Shown here piece by piece: positions 16,313 through 23,838 of a stretch of 64,000 nt of DNA; position 1 is the stretch's first letter; each line of letters starts with the position of its first letter. The stretch spans positions 62,001 through 126,000 of the forward strand of contig JBFWRU010000003.1 of NCBI GenBank assembly GCA_050248735.1, given 5' to 3'. The notes under the pieces are model-generated. The model had not been told where the DNA came from, ran no database searches, and worked only from the letters and a program-made list of their open reading frames with translations. Source of the DNA: JACKFE01 sp050248735. Lineage in GTDB: Bacteria > Nitrospirota > Nitrospiria > Nitrospirales > UBA8639. The position numbers and the translations under genes are program-made.

Positions 16313-16341
16313 AACGCCCTCCTCAAAAAGGAGGGCGTTTT
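16313..16341 (+). terminator. Intrinsic terminator after the dihaem cytochrome gene
   Basis: AACGCCCTCCT (16313-16323) pairs with AGGAGGGCGTT (16329-16339) around a CAAAA loop and is followed by T residues. Confidence 0.85.
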
Positions 16342-16488
16342 GCATTCAAGATTCCAATCGATCTATTTCCTCGGTTTCATAGCATTTCGATTGGCCAACC
16401 GCAGGATCTATGACCAGACTCCAAAGATTCACCTACCAGGTCAAATACTCATCCTTACTTAATCATTTCCAGGGTTTCTGAGAGATTC

Positions 16489-16534
16489 TTGACAATCAAC
16501 AATATTATTTATATGATAATGAAAATTGTAATCA
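16489..16534 (+). promoter_or_regulatory. Near-consensus promoter overlapped by a Fur box
   Basis: TTGACA (16489-16494), a 17-base spacer and TATGAT (16512-16517). A Fur-box-like sequence covers 16514-16534 and matches the 19-base consensus at 15 of 19 positions when aligned by eye, directly over the -10. Iron-dependent repression of the peroxiredoxin-like gene at 16570 is the likely outcome. Confidence 0.72.
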
Positions 16535-16569
16535 AAATCGTTTAAACCCAAAAAAAGGATATATACGCT

Positions 16570-17160
16570 ATGAACGTCAATTTCACCATTCCCAACCTTC
16601 GACTCCCCTGCCTGCACAAAGGGGATTTATGCTTGGCTCCCCTCACAAATTTCGACGGAAATCCCTTCATCCTCTGCAGTCTGCCCCACCTAACTGAAAA
16701 GGAGGCCTGGCTTTTGGAAGCCCACGCCAAGGAAGTTGAAAAATCTGATGGAACACTCGCCATTTTGTTGAAGCGGACTTTTCCCTCGTCCGAGAGATGG
16801 GTTCGCCACCTTCATGAATTTGGTTTCCCCATTTTTGTTGACCCGATGAAACGTCTCAGCCGTTCGTTGCGACTCCTTCACACTCTGCCTCTTCAGCGAT
16901 GTGAATCGCTTATTTTTGATCATCGCCGGTCATTGAAATTTCGCGTCTTTCATAATTTTAGCCTGCGGGGGTTGTCTACCATGCTCAGCATAGCGAGAAC
17001 CGACAGGGTATCTCTTACCCAACTTTCTAGCAGCCCAGTCCAGTTGGACGGCAAGCACCGTGTGAAATCCGGATTCTCCCAATATCTCCTTGGCCAACCT
17101 GAGCACAATAAACCCCGTCCCCAGTCAGTGCCCCTTAAAAACTCTGAGATTTGTGCTTAA
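16570..17160 (+). CDS. Peroxiredoxin/thioredoxin-fold-like protein lacking the catalytic cysteine motif
   Basis: 196 aa, no signal peptide. Residues about 25-130 follow the AhpC/TSA fold: FDGNPFILCSLPHLTEKEAWLLEAHAKEVEKSDGTLAILL, FGFPIFVDPMKRLSRSLRLL and LIFDHRRSLKFRVFH. The usual peroxidatic TxxC motif after the first strand is replaced by CSLPHLT, so peroxidase activity is doubtful. The last 60 residues are basic and unrecognised. It follows a strong promoter overlapped by a Fur box, so it is probably made under iron starvation, and precedes a PIN-TRAM gene by 57 bases. Confidence 0.55.
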   Translation: MNVNFTIPNLRLPCLHKGDLCLAPLTNFDGNPFILCSLPHLTEKEAWLLEAHAKEVEKSDGTLAILLKRTFPSSERWVRHLHEFGFPIFVDPMKRLSRSLRLLHTLPLQRCESLIFDHRRSLKFRVFHNFSLRGLSTMLSIARTDRVSLTQLSSSPVQLDGKHRVKSGFSQYLLGQPEHNKPRPQSVPLKNSEICA

Positions 17161-17217
17161 CCCCTTGTGAAGATTTTCAGGCAACTCAGCTAACCACTGA
17201 AAATAATGGAGGATCAT

Positions 17218-18294
17218 ATGCACAATTGGGTATCCCTCTTCTCTCAAGGGGCATCGGGGTGGAATTCCTTGAACAAGACAACCCTATTGGGAGCAATCGC
17301 TGGCCTAACCCTGGGGGCTATCGTCGGAAATCAAACGGATTTCTTCTTCTGGCAGGCAGAAATTGAATGGGGAATACTCGGTATGTTACTTGGGGTTCTC
17401 AGCGTTCAAATTGTCAATGGGCTCTCAAAGCTTGAAATACCGCTTCTCACCAAGTATGCAATGACACTGATCTTCACTCTTCTTAGTCTTCAAAGTTGGC
17501 AGACGATCAATCATCTCCTCCTTGAGACTTTTCCACTATTGGAGAAATGGACCCTACTATTCGGCTTATTGTTCTGCCCTTTATTAAGCTGGCATATAAG
17601 CCTACGGCTCTCCTCTTCACTTACCGACCCAAAGAAAACGGAAGAATCTCCATCTACATCAGACTCGACTGCGATACCAGAGCCTCCCAAACTTTTGGAT
17701 TCCAGCTCCATCATTGACGGACGGATTCTTTCATTGTGTAAAACCGGTTTCCTTCAAGGTCGCCTCTTGGTCCCCAAATGCATATTACAGGAATTACAGC
17801 TTTTGGCGGATTCCCCTCATTCCGACAAGCGCATTCGAGGCAAACGGGGCCTGGAGATCCTATCTCAGCTACGAACACTTCCAACCATTGCCCTGGTCAT
17901 TCCCGATGAGGATATCCGAATGAACCTCCCCGTGGACGAAAAACTTCTCACCTTGGCCAAAACTCTCAAAGGCCTCATCATTACCAACGATTGGAATCTA
18001 GCCCAGGTGGCAAATCTTCAGGGACTGACGACATTGAATATTAATGAATTGACCTATGAACTCCGTCCGCTCATTCTCCCAGGGCAAACCATTCGGGTGT
18101 TCATTCAGAAAGAAGGGCAGAGCCCGGGACAGGGCGCTGCCCATTTGGATGATGGCACATTAGTCATTATTGACCATGGCAGCCCTGCCATTGGTCAGAT
18201 CGCTGAAGTACAAGTTACTCGATATATGCAAACCAATTCCGGACGAATGATTTTTGCCTCACTGACCGAAAGTTTGGCCATCAATTCAGCCTAA
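17218..18294 (+). CDS. Membrane-anchored PIN-TRAM domain protein (YacL-like)
   Basis: 358 aa from the ATG at 17218, which has GGAGG 5 bases upstream. Four hydrophobic segments fill the first 130 residues; a Ser/Thr/Pro linker leads to a PIN nuclease domain with acidic residues in LLDSSSIIDGRIL, CILQELQLLADS and LIITNDWNLAQVA. A C-terminal TRAM RNA-binding segment follows (around LILPGQTIRVFIQKEGQ and EVQVTRYM). This order matches the YacL family found in many bacteria, thought to act on RNA at the membrane. It may be co-transcribed with the preceding peroxiredoxin-like gene. Confidence 0.82.
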   Translation: MHNWVSLFSQGASGWNSLNKTTLLGAIAGLTLGAIVGNQTDFFFWQAEIEWGILGMLLGVLSVQIVNGLSKLEIPLLTKYAMTLIFTLLSLQSWQTINHLLLETFPLLEKWTLLFGLLFCPLLSWHISLRLSSSLTDPKKTEESPSTSDSTAIPEPPKLLDSSSIIDGRILSLCKTGFLQGRLLVPKCILQELQLLADSPHSDKRIRGKRGLEILSQLRTLPTIALVIPDEDIRMNLPVDEKLLTLAKTLKGLIITNDWNLAQVANLQGLTTLNINELTYELRPLILPGQTIRVFIQKEGQSPGQGAAHLDDGTLVIIDHGSPAIGQIAEVQVTRYMQTNSGRMIFASLTESLAINSA

Positions 18295-18328
18295 ATCTAT
18301 CATTTCAATCCTTGCCACAAGTAACGAT

Positions 18329-18395
18329 TTGACAATGATGGACACGGATGATAATTTGAAATTGATTTTGGTTATCATTAACATTATCATTAACA
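18329..18395 (+). promoter_or_regulatory. Fur-box-like operator with two possible sigma70 promoters
   Basis: Promoter 1: TTGACA (18329-18334), 17 bases, TAATTT (18352-18357). Promoter 2: TTGATT (18362-18367), 17 bases, TATCAT (18385-18390). The 12-base direct repeat TTATCATTAACA occurs back to back at 18372-18383 and 18384-18395. On the minus strand this reads as the AATGAT/AATGTT hexamer array typical of Fur boxes, and it overlaps promoter 2 completely. Confidence 0.6.
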
Positions 18396-18396
18396 T

Positions 18397-18484
18397 ATTA
18401 AAGATCCATTCAGGGGCGAGACTTCACCCTCGCCCTTCAGCAGGGCCTTCAACTGCACTCCTCAGAAGGCCCTGCTGCCCTTTT
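18397..18484 (+). ncRNA. Candidate iron-controlled small RNA or leader with attenuator
   Basis: From the expected start of promoter 2 (about 18397) the transcript would contain a first hairpin (GGGCGAG 18414-18420 with CTCGCCC 18429-18435). A second, 13-bp perfect GC-rich hairpin follows (18438-18450 with 18465-18477, loop 14), then CCCTTTT. That gives an RNA of about 90 bases ending in a terminator, placed 43 bases before a small zinc-ribbon gene. It could be a stable RNA or an attenuator for that gene. There is no evidence beyond sequence structure. Confidence 0.4.
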
Positions 18485-18526
18485 AAGAATACTGACTTTG
18501 CTTGCTTACCATTGGGAGGTTAGGAA

Positions 18527-18676
18527 ATGCCGAAAAAACATTGCATGTACTGCTCAAAATACACATTGTTTCCCACCGGAGCGTTCTGGTCTTGCGTTCA
18601 ATGCGGATGGGCGATAACCTCTCAAGCATTAGGAGAAATGACAAAACACGTCCATCGGCTGAAACGATTTCCTTAG
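18527..18676 (+). CDS. 49-residue zinc-ribbon protein
   Basis: A short gene beginning MPKKHCMYCSKYT, with a second pair in SCVQCGW, so four Cys as two CxxC knuckles 14-17 residues apart: a minimal zinc ribbon. GGGAGG at 18514-18519 sits 7 bases before the ATG, which strongly supports translation. The C-terminus is basic (HVHRLKRFP). Function is unknown; nucleic-acid or protein binding is typical of the fold. It lies downstream of the Fur-box-like operator and the terminator-like hairpin. Confidence 0.62.
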   Translation: MPKKHCMYCSKYTLFPTGAFWSCVQCGWAITSQALGEMTKHVHRLKRFP

Positions 18677-18735
18677 GCACAACTCATTTTTTTAGTTAAA
18701 CCATACAAAATTAAGAGATTTTCAAATTTCTAAAA

Positions 18736-19059
18736 ATGTTCATAAAACCCTTCCGAACGTTCTCTCCTTTGAGCTTTCCCAGACCCAACGGATTGCCAAG
18801 TCTGATTCTCGCCTCAATCACGGTCGGGTTGTTTTTCTCATTTTTCTTCCTTATGGGTTGCGGAACGGATCTCTATTGGGCCAAGCCCGATGCCGTCGAA
18901 GGAGAGTTTGAACAGGATCTTCGCGTATGCCGAAAAATATTGATCAATGAGGTCCAATATTCCGAGACTTCACTGAATCCCCTCAGCCGAGGGATCACGG
19001 ATGAGGCCTTAGCTAAATGTTTAAACAGTAAAGGATGGTTTTTGGCTGAAAAGCCCTGA
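18736..19059 (+). CDS. Small lipoprotein of unknown function
   Basis: 107 aa. A hydrophobic stretch followed by FFFLMGCGTD gives a lipobox Cys at about residue 42, later than usual; the n-region is long (PFRTFSPLSFPRPNG), and no alternative ATG fits better. Two further Cys (RVCRK and AKCLNSKGW) resemble short lipoproteins with one disulphide. No Shine-Dalgarno sequence is evident. The 15-base sequence GAGATTTTCAAATTT occurs just before the gene (18715-18729) and again after it (19115-19129). Confidence 0.5.
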   Translation: MFIKPFRTFSPLSFPRPNGLPSLILASITVGLFFSFFFLMGCGTDLYWAKPDAVEGEFEQDLRVCRKILINEVQYSETSLNPLSRGITDEALAKCLNSKGWFLAEKP

Positions 19060-19145
19060 GGGCCTGACAAATAGTATCGGCTCTCAAGACGATTGGGATG
19101 TGAAAACCTTCTGGGAGATTTTCAAATTTTCGGAAATGGCTTTAT

Positions 19146-21851
19146 TCACTTTTCACTACCTAAAAATATATCCACTGAATTTTGAATCGTGTGCTGAATC
19201 TGCTGTAAGACCTCTGCATCAATGATTTTATTTCCCGCCGTCGTCGTCACATAAAACACGTCAACCACCTGATCCAACCGGGTCCCTATTCTGGCCATAT
19301 GCGTGGAAAGGCCCAACCCCACCAAAGTTTTAGCTACCACGTGCAGCAACCCTTGCTTGTCATCGGCAAACACATCGATGACCGTAAATACGTCGGACAC
19401 CTCATTGTCGATGTATACCTCAGTTGGACGGCGTCCCGTGGGAAATTGTCGACCAAATCTGATCCGCCGACGCCGCGCGAACATCTGCTCCACGCTCTCT
19501 TGCTCTCCCACCACCATTTCCATTTCCTGTGCAACATCGTAAAACCGGGAAGGAGGCGGATGTTGCTCATAATCAGGATCATGGACCGAAAACACATCGA
19601 AGACGGTCCCATCGGTCAGGGTCAAAACCTGAGCATCTAGCACCTGGAGTTCCAGCGCGGCCAGTACTCCCGTCGCTTTCATAAAAATGCCTGGTTTCTC
19701 CTGAGGCTGCGCAATTAACACATATTCCGATATGCCCAAATCGTTTTGGTATCGCCCCTCAACATGAACGGGCTTCTTTGTACATTGCCGAACAGCAAAA
19801 AAATGACGGACCATGACTTCCACAGGTGTATCTCGTACATAGCGATCGGGGAATTGTCGTAAATAGGTGTCGACCCAGGCCACAAGATTTTCGCCCTTCC
19901 ATAATGATTCCTGAGCCGATGTCGTGAGGGCTTGAACCATCGAGTCCCGAACGGCACCAAGAAAGTTCTCTCGAACCGAGGAGAGACTTCCCTCCTCCGG
20001 TTTTCCCATTATTTCTTCATATGTGCGGGAATAAAGTTCGCTGAGCAGAGTTTCCTTCCATTTATTCATGACCTCAGGCCCGACTGCGGAAATATCCGCA
20101 ATAGTCAGAACAAACAGTTTCCTTAGCATCTCAATGGATTTAACTTTTCGGGCAAAAGTTAAAATTATTTTGGGGTCGTTCAAATCACGGCGAAAGGCGA
20201 TGTGAGACATCAACAGATGTTGCAGCACCAAAAATCCCAATGCTTGTCGTTCTTTGTCGCTCAACTGCAGCCGGTCGGCCATTTTTTGTGCGATTTCCTG
20301 TCCAACCTCGCTATGATCGCCAGGTCGTCCCTTACCAAGATCATGCAGAAGGAGAGCAAGATGCAAGAGGTCTTTATCCTGAATTTTTCGGTACACTTCT
20401 CCAACGAGCCCTTGATCCTCATTGAATCGTTCAGCCTCGCGAACAGCAAAGAGACTATGTTCGTCAACGGTAAACTTATGATATTGATTGAATTGCATCA
20501 GACCTCGGACTCTGGCGAAAGCCGGGACCAGTTTCTCCAACAGACAAGCCCGATGCATGGCTTCCAGAGTGTGAAAGATTCGACCGGGTCGAGCCAAAAT
20601 TTCCCGAAATAGAGTGGCCGCCTCTTCGGTGTGAAACCGCTCGTTGGGAATATTTTTGACTGACTCCGATAGTTCATTCAAAATTCCGGAATCAATCGGC
20701 ACACCCCTCTCTTGGGACAAAACAAAAAGCTTCAACAAACTATTGGGGTGCTCCACCACCTCCAATAATTTCTCGGAGGGAATGGTCAGGCGGTCCTCTT
20801 TAATGAGAAATTTCCCTTCAATGAACACAGGCCTCCAGGATTCCCTGACTCGATTCCACAAGCTCCGCTTTCTCCCCTGATCAAGAAACCGCCGACAGCG
20901 GTCAAACAGGCCGGTAGTATGGCGAAAGTACTGTTGCATAAATTGCTCAACCCCCAGGAGATGGGGGAGGTCTTCAAAGCCGAATCGACCGGCCAGGCGG
21001 ACCTGATCATCAAACGTCAGAATATCCTGTGCCCGATCAGCATCGAGGTGTAACCAACAACGAACCCGCCACAAAAACTCCTGGGCGTCCTGCAAAACCT
21101 GGTAATCCTGAAAAGCAATGAGCCCCTGACGAGACAACTCCTGAATCGTGCCTACTCCGTACCGAGCCTGTGCCACCCATTGCAACAGGTGAAGATCCCG
21201 TAACCCTCCTTTACTTTTTTTGACATTCGGCTCAAGAAGAAAAACCGTCTCGCCGAATTTTGCATATTCCCGTTTGCGTTCCTGTATTTTATCCGTCACA
21301 AAGTTTTTTGATTTCCGGTCCAGGACCCGACGGGCAAACTTTCGCTGAAACTCTTGAAAGACCTCCGAGCTGCCTACTAAGTAGCGTGATTCCATGAGAG
21401 AGGTGCAGATCGTCAGATCCCCTTCCGCAAGCAATAGACATTCCGACAGGCTTCGCACGCTATGCCCCACCTGAAATCCCAAATCCCATAGTCGATGGAA
21501 CACCCCTTTCGAAATGGCGTGAGCCGTATCCTCCTGTTGGCCTTGGGTGAGGACCATGACATCGATATCAGAATAAGGTGCTAATTCCCGTCGCCCATAT
21601 CCCCCGAGTGCCACGAGACAGCATTGTTGCCATCCGGCACGTACTGAAGGCTGCCCAGCGAGAATCACTTCCCGAAACCGAGTGATAAGCAGGCGATCCA
21701 TGAAGTCGGAAAACCCCTGTAGAATCTCACTCCCGGTCGCACCTTCGGTAAGCCGTTGCCGTAACAAATGCCGTTCATCTTCGAGTGCCACCTGCCCATC
21801 CGGAGAGATAGAAGATCCTTTAGGGTAATTAGTGGAAATCCCGTCTGACAT
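19146..21851 (-). CDS. glnD: Bifunctional PII uridylyltransferase / uridylyl-removing enzyme
   Basis: 901 aa, normal length. GlnD adds UMP to PII proteins when glutamine is scarce and removes it when glutamine is plentiful. Order of domains: nucleotidyltransferase (GGYGRRELAPYSDID, residues 83-97), a helical GlnD-type region, an HD hydrolase domain with LLHDLGKGRPGDHSEVG, and two C-terminal ACT domains (starting near EYVLIAQPQEKPGIF and FTVIDVFADDKQGLLH) that sense glutamine. It follows nadE by 24 bases with AAGGAT before the ATG, so the two genes are probably one operon, controlled by the ANTAR-type leader upstream of nadE. Confidence 0.96.
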   Translation of the reverse strand: MSDGISTNYPKGSSISPDGQVALEDERHLLRQRLTEGATGSEILQGFSDFMDRLLITRFREVILAGQPSVRAGWQQCCLVALGGYGRRELAPYSDIDVMVLTQGQQEDTAHAISKGVFHRLWDLGFQVGHSVRSLSECLLLAEGDLTICTSLMESRYLVGSSEVFQEFQRKFARRVLDRKSKNFVTDKIQERKREYAKFGETVFLLEPNVKKSKGGLRDLHLLQWVAQARYGVGTIQELSRQGLIAFQDYQVLQDAQEFLWRVRCWLHLDADRAQDILTFDDQVRLAGRFGFEDLPHLLGVEQFMQQYFRHTTGLFDRCRRFLDQGRKRSLWNRVRESWRPVFIEGKFLIKEDRLTIPSEKLLEVVEHPNSLLKLFVLSQERGVPIDSGILNELSESVKNIPNERFHTEEAATLFREILARPGRIFHTLEAMHRACLLEKLVPAFARVRGLMQFNQYHKFTVDEHSLFAVREAERFNEDQGLVGEVYRKIQDKDLLHLALLLHDLGKGRPGDHSEVGQEIAQKMADRLQLSDKERQALGFLVLQHLLMSHIAFRRDLNDPKIILTFARKVKSIEMLRKLFVLTIADISAVGPEVMNKWKETLLSELYSRTYEEIMGKPEEGSLSSVRENFLGAVRDSMVQALTTSAQESLWKGENLVAWVDTYLRQFPDRYVRDTPVEVMVRHFFAVRQCTKKPVHVEGRYQNDLGISEYVLIAQPQEKPGIFMKATGVLAALELQVLDAQVLTLTDGTVFDVFSVHDPDYEQHPPPSRFYDVAQEMEMVVGEQESVEQMFARRRRIRFGRQFPTGRRPTEVYIDNEVSDVFTVIDVFADDKQGLLHVVAKTLVGLGLSTHMARIGTRLDQVVDVFYVTTTAGNKIIDAEVLQQIQHTIQNSVDIFLGSEK

Positions 21852-21875
21852 GGCTACATCCTTTTGGCGCAGGAG

Positions 21876-23657
21876 TCATCGACCTGTTCCTGAAGAATAT
21901 CGGTTGGTAATAGGCATCCGCCGATCCTTTCCCAGAGCCCGAGGCGAAATTTTGATTCCAATGGGAGCCTGACGCCGCTTATATTCACTCATATCGACCA
22001 TTCGCATCACCCGCTGAACCACCTTTGAGGCATATCCCGACCGGACAATCGACAAGGATGATTGATTCTCTTCCACATAGGCTTCCAGAATGCCATCCAA
22101 AATCGAATATGGGGGCAGAGTATCTTGATCCGTTTGATCGGGTTTTAATTCAGCCGAGGGTGCCCGAGTGTGAATGCGTTCAGGTATCACAATCCGATCA
22201 AACCCTGATCCCTCATACTGATTTCGCCATTGAGCCAGCTGATAGACGAGGGTTTTAGGCACATCCTTAATCACGGCAAATCCCCCGGCCATATCCCCAT
22301 ATAAGGTCGCGTACCCAACACTCATTTCACTCTTGTTGCCGGTCGTCAGCACCAGATCTCCAAATTTGTTTGACAAAGCCATTAGGAGAGTTCCCCGAAT
22401 CCGTGCTTGGAGGTTTTCCTCGGTCGTATCCGGAGCCAGGCCTAAAAACGGTTTCTTCAACAATTGGAGATAGGCCTGAAATAATTTGGTGATCGGTAAG
22501 TGCAGCAGACGAATACCGAGGTTTTTAGCCAATGTCTTTGAGTCTTGCAGACTCTCGAGCGACGTATAACGGGAGGGCATCATGACACCCATGACCTGCG
22601 AAGCTCCCAATGCATCGCGAGCAATTGCAGCCGTTAAGGCCGAATCAATTCCCCCACTGATACCGATTAACACCCGTGAAAATTGGTTTTTTTTCACATA
22701 GTCGCCTACACCTAAAACTAAGGCCCTGTACACTTCCTCGGCTTCTTGTAAGGGAGGAAGGATGCCTGAAGGTCTCAGATCCACACGAGAAGCATTAGAA
22801 GACTTCCACGGGATGTTTACCCGCGGTACTCGTAGATGTTTACCCGGTGAACGCCTTTTGCTGACAGATCGCCGGGAAGGCTCCGGCAGAGCAATATCGA
22901 CTAGAAGAAAATCTTCTGTAAATGGTTTTCCCCGGGCAATCACCGTACCTGTCGGATCTACCACCAAACTGTGCCCATCGAAAACCAGTTCATCCTGCCC
23001 GCCTACCATATTGGTATAGCTGACGAATATCCGATGAGCTTTGGCTCTGGAGATCAACATTTCCTGCCGCTCATGCGTCTTCCCGGTGTGATAAGGAGAC
23101 GCATTGATATTCAGAATCAGATTGGCTCCTCCCCGGACGGCCTGGTCACGAACGGGCCCATTGGCAAACCAGATATCCTCACAAATATTCACCCCGATGG
23201 CAGCTTTTCCCAGGCAGAATACCGGAGCCGTATGACCGGCTTGAAAATACCGTTGTTCATCAAACACCCCGTAATTAGGAAGCTTGTGCTTGGCATAGCT
23301 TCCACGCAAGTGCCCATCCGCCATAATCCAAGCGACATTCAACGGTTTGGGACCTGAGGGATCAACACCCGAAACTTTCAGTCGTACGGACGCTTCATCG
23401 ACACTTCCAATGACAGCCATAATTCCACGAGTTTTCTTCGCCAGCTTCGTGGAGTATTGCCGAATCTCGTGGAGGAATTCATCCAGAAGAAGGAGATCTT
23501 CGGGGGGATAGCCTGGCAAGGCAAGCTCGGGAAACACGACCACGTCGGCTTTCGCTTGCTTGGCCTCTTTAAGCCATCCTTCAATGGCATGAGCATTACC
23601 TCGGAGATCTCCGACAAGGGAATTCATTTGCACCATGGCTAATCGAAGTGTGGTCAT
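21876..23657 (-). CDS. nadE: Glutamine-dependent NAD+ synthase
   Basis: 593 aa, two domains. The N-terminal nitrilase-like glutaminase has the Glu-Lys-Cys triad in VFPELALPGYPPED, KHKLPNYGVFDE and GVNICEDIWF. The C-terminal ATP-pyrophosphatase domain has ISGGIDSALTAAIA and TGNKSEMSVGYATLYGDMAGGF. It converts nicotinate adenine dinucleotide to NAD+ using ammonia from glutamine. The family start (LRLAMVQMNSLVGDLRGN) makes the ATG at 23657 right, although it lies only two bases after the U-tract of an intrinsic terminator. The only ribosome-binding candidate, GAGGG at 23670-23674, is buried in that terminator stem. Confidence 0.95.
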   Translation of the reverse strand: MTTLRLAMVQMNSLVGDLRGNAHAIEGWLKEAKQAKADVVVFPELALPGYPPEDLLLLDEFLHEIRQYSTKLAKKTRGIMAVIGSVDEASVRLKVSGVDPSGPKPLNVAWIMADGHLRGSYAKHKLPNYGVFDEQRYFQAGHTAPVFCLGKAAIGVNICEDIWFANGPVRDQAVRGGANLILNINASPYHTGKTHERQEMLISRAKAHRIFVSYTNMVGGQDELVFDGHSLVVDPTGTVIARGKPFTEDFLLVDIALPEPSRRSVSKRRSPGKHLRVPRVNIPWKSSNASRVDLRPSGILPPLQEAEEVYRALVLGVGDYVKKNQFSRVLIGISGGIDSALTAAIARDALGASQVMGVMMPSRYTSLESLQDSKTLAKNLGIRLLHLPITKLFQAYLQLLKKPFLGLAPDTTEENLQARIRGTLLMALSNKFGDLVLTTGNKSEMSVGYATLYGDMAGGFAVIKDVPKTLVYQLAQWRNQYEGSGFDRIVIPERIHTRAPSAELKPDQTDQDTLPPYSILDGILEAYVEENQSSLSIVRSGYASKVVQRVMRMVDMSEYKRRQAPIGIKISPRALGKDRRMPITNRYSSGTGR

Positions 23658-23658
23658 T

Positions 23659-23697
23659 AAAAAAAAACGCCCTCAGTTCCCAACAGAACGGAGGACG
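23659..23697 (-). terminator. Leader terminator abutting the nadE start codon
   Basis: On the minus strand 23697-23691 pairs with 23674-23668 (7 bp, one G-U) and 23689-23686 with 23679-23676 (4 bp) around a 6-base loop, followed by nine T (23667-23659). The 5' arm includes the 3' strand of the second upstream hairpin, so both cannot form at once. Confidence 0.82.
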
Positions 23698-23750
23698 CCC
23701 TTGTCCCGGTTTATCCCACTGGAGAGAAGACGCCCTTGTCTTTCCCTCCT
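23692..23750 (-). promoter_or_regulatory. ANTAR-type two-hairpin antitermination element of nadE-glnD
   Basis: Minus strand. Hairpin P1 (23749-23721): an 11-bp stem with one bulge, closed by GAC/GTC, loop AAGGGC (23737-23732). Hairpin P2 (23707-23692): a 5-bp stem closed by GAC/GTC, identical loop AAGGGC (23702-23697). Both six-base loops have A at position 1 and G at position 4, the known recognition pattern of ANTAR RNA-binding domains, and P2 shares bases 23697-23692 with the terminator. Binding of an ANTAR protein to P1-P2 would therefore prevent termination. The GAF-GAF-ANTAR gene ends at 23839, just upstream. Recognition of this RNA by that protein is inferred, not shown. Confidence 0.8.
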
Positions 23751-23760
23751 ATTCTTCCCC

Positions 23761-23789
23761 ATTATACGAGTATCGAGTTCATCCTTCAA
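23761..23789 (-). promoter_or_regulatory. Sigma70-like promoter of nadE-glnD
   Basis: On the minus strand TTGAAG (23784-23789), a 17-base spacer and a perfect TATAAT (23761-23766). Transcription would begin near 23754, just before hairpin P1, giving a leader of about 97 bases. Confidence 0.72.
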
Positions 23790-23838
23790 TCAATTCTCTC
23801 GCCCTATTGGAACCATGGCCAACCTTCTTCCAGGCTGT

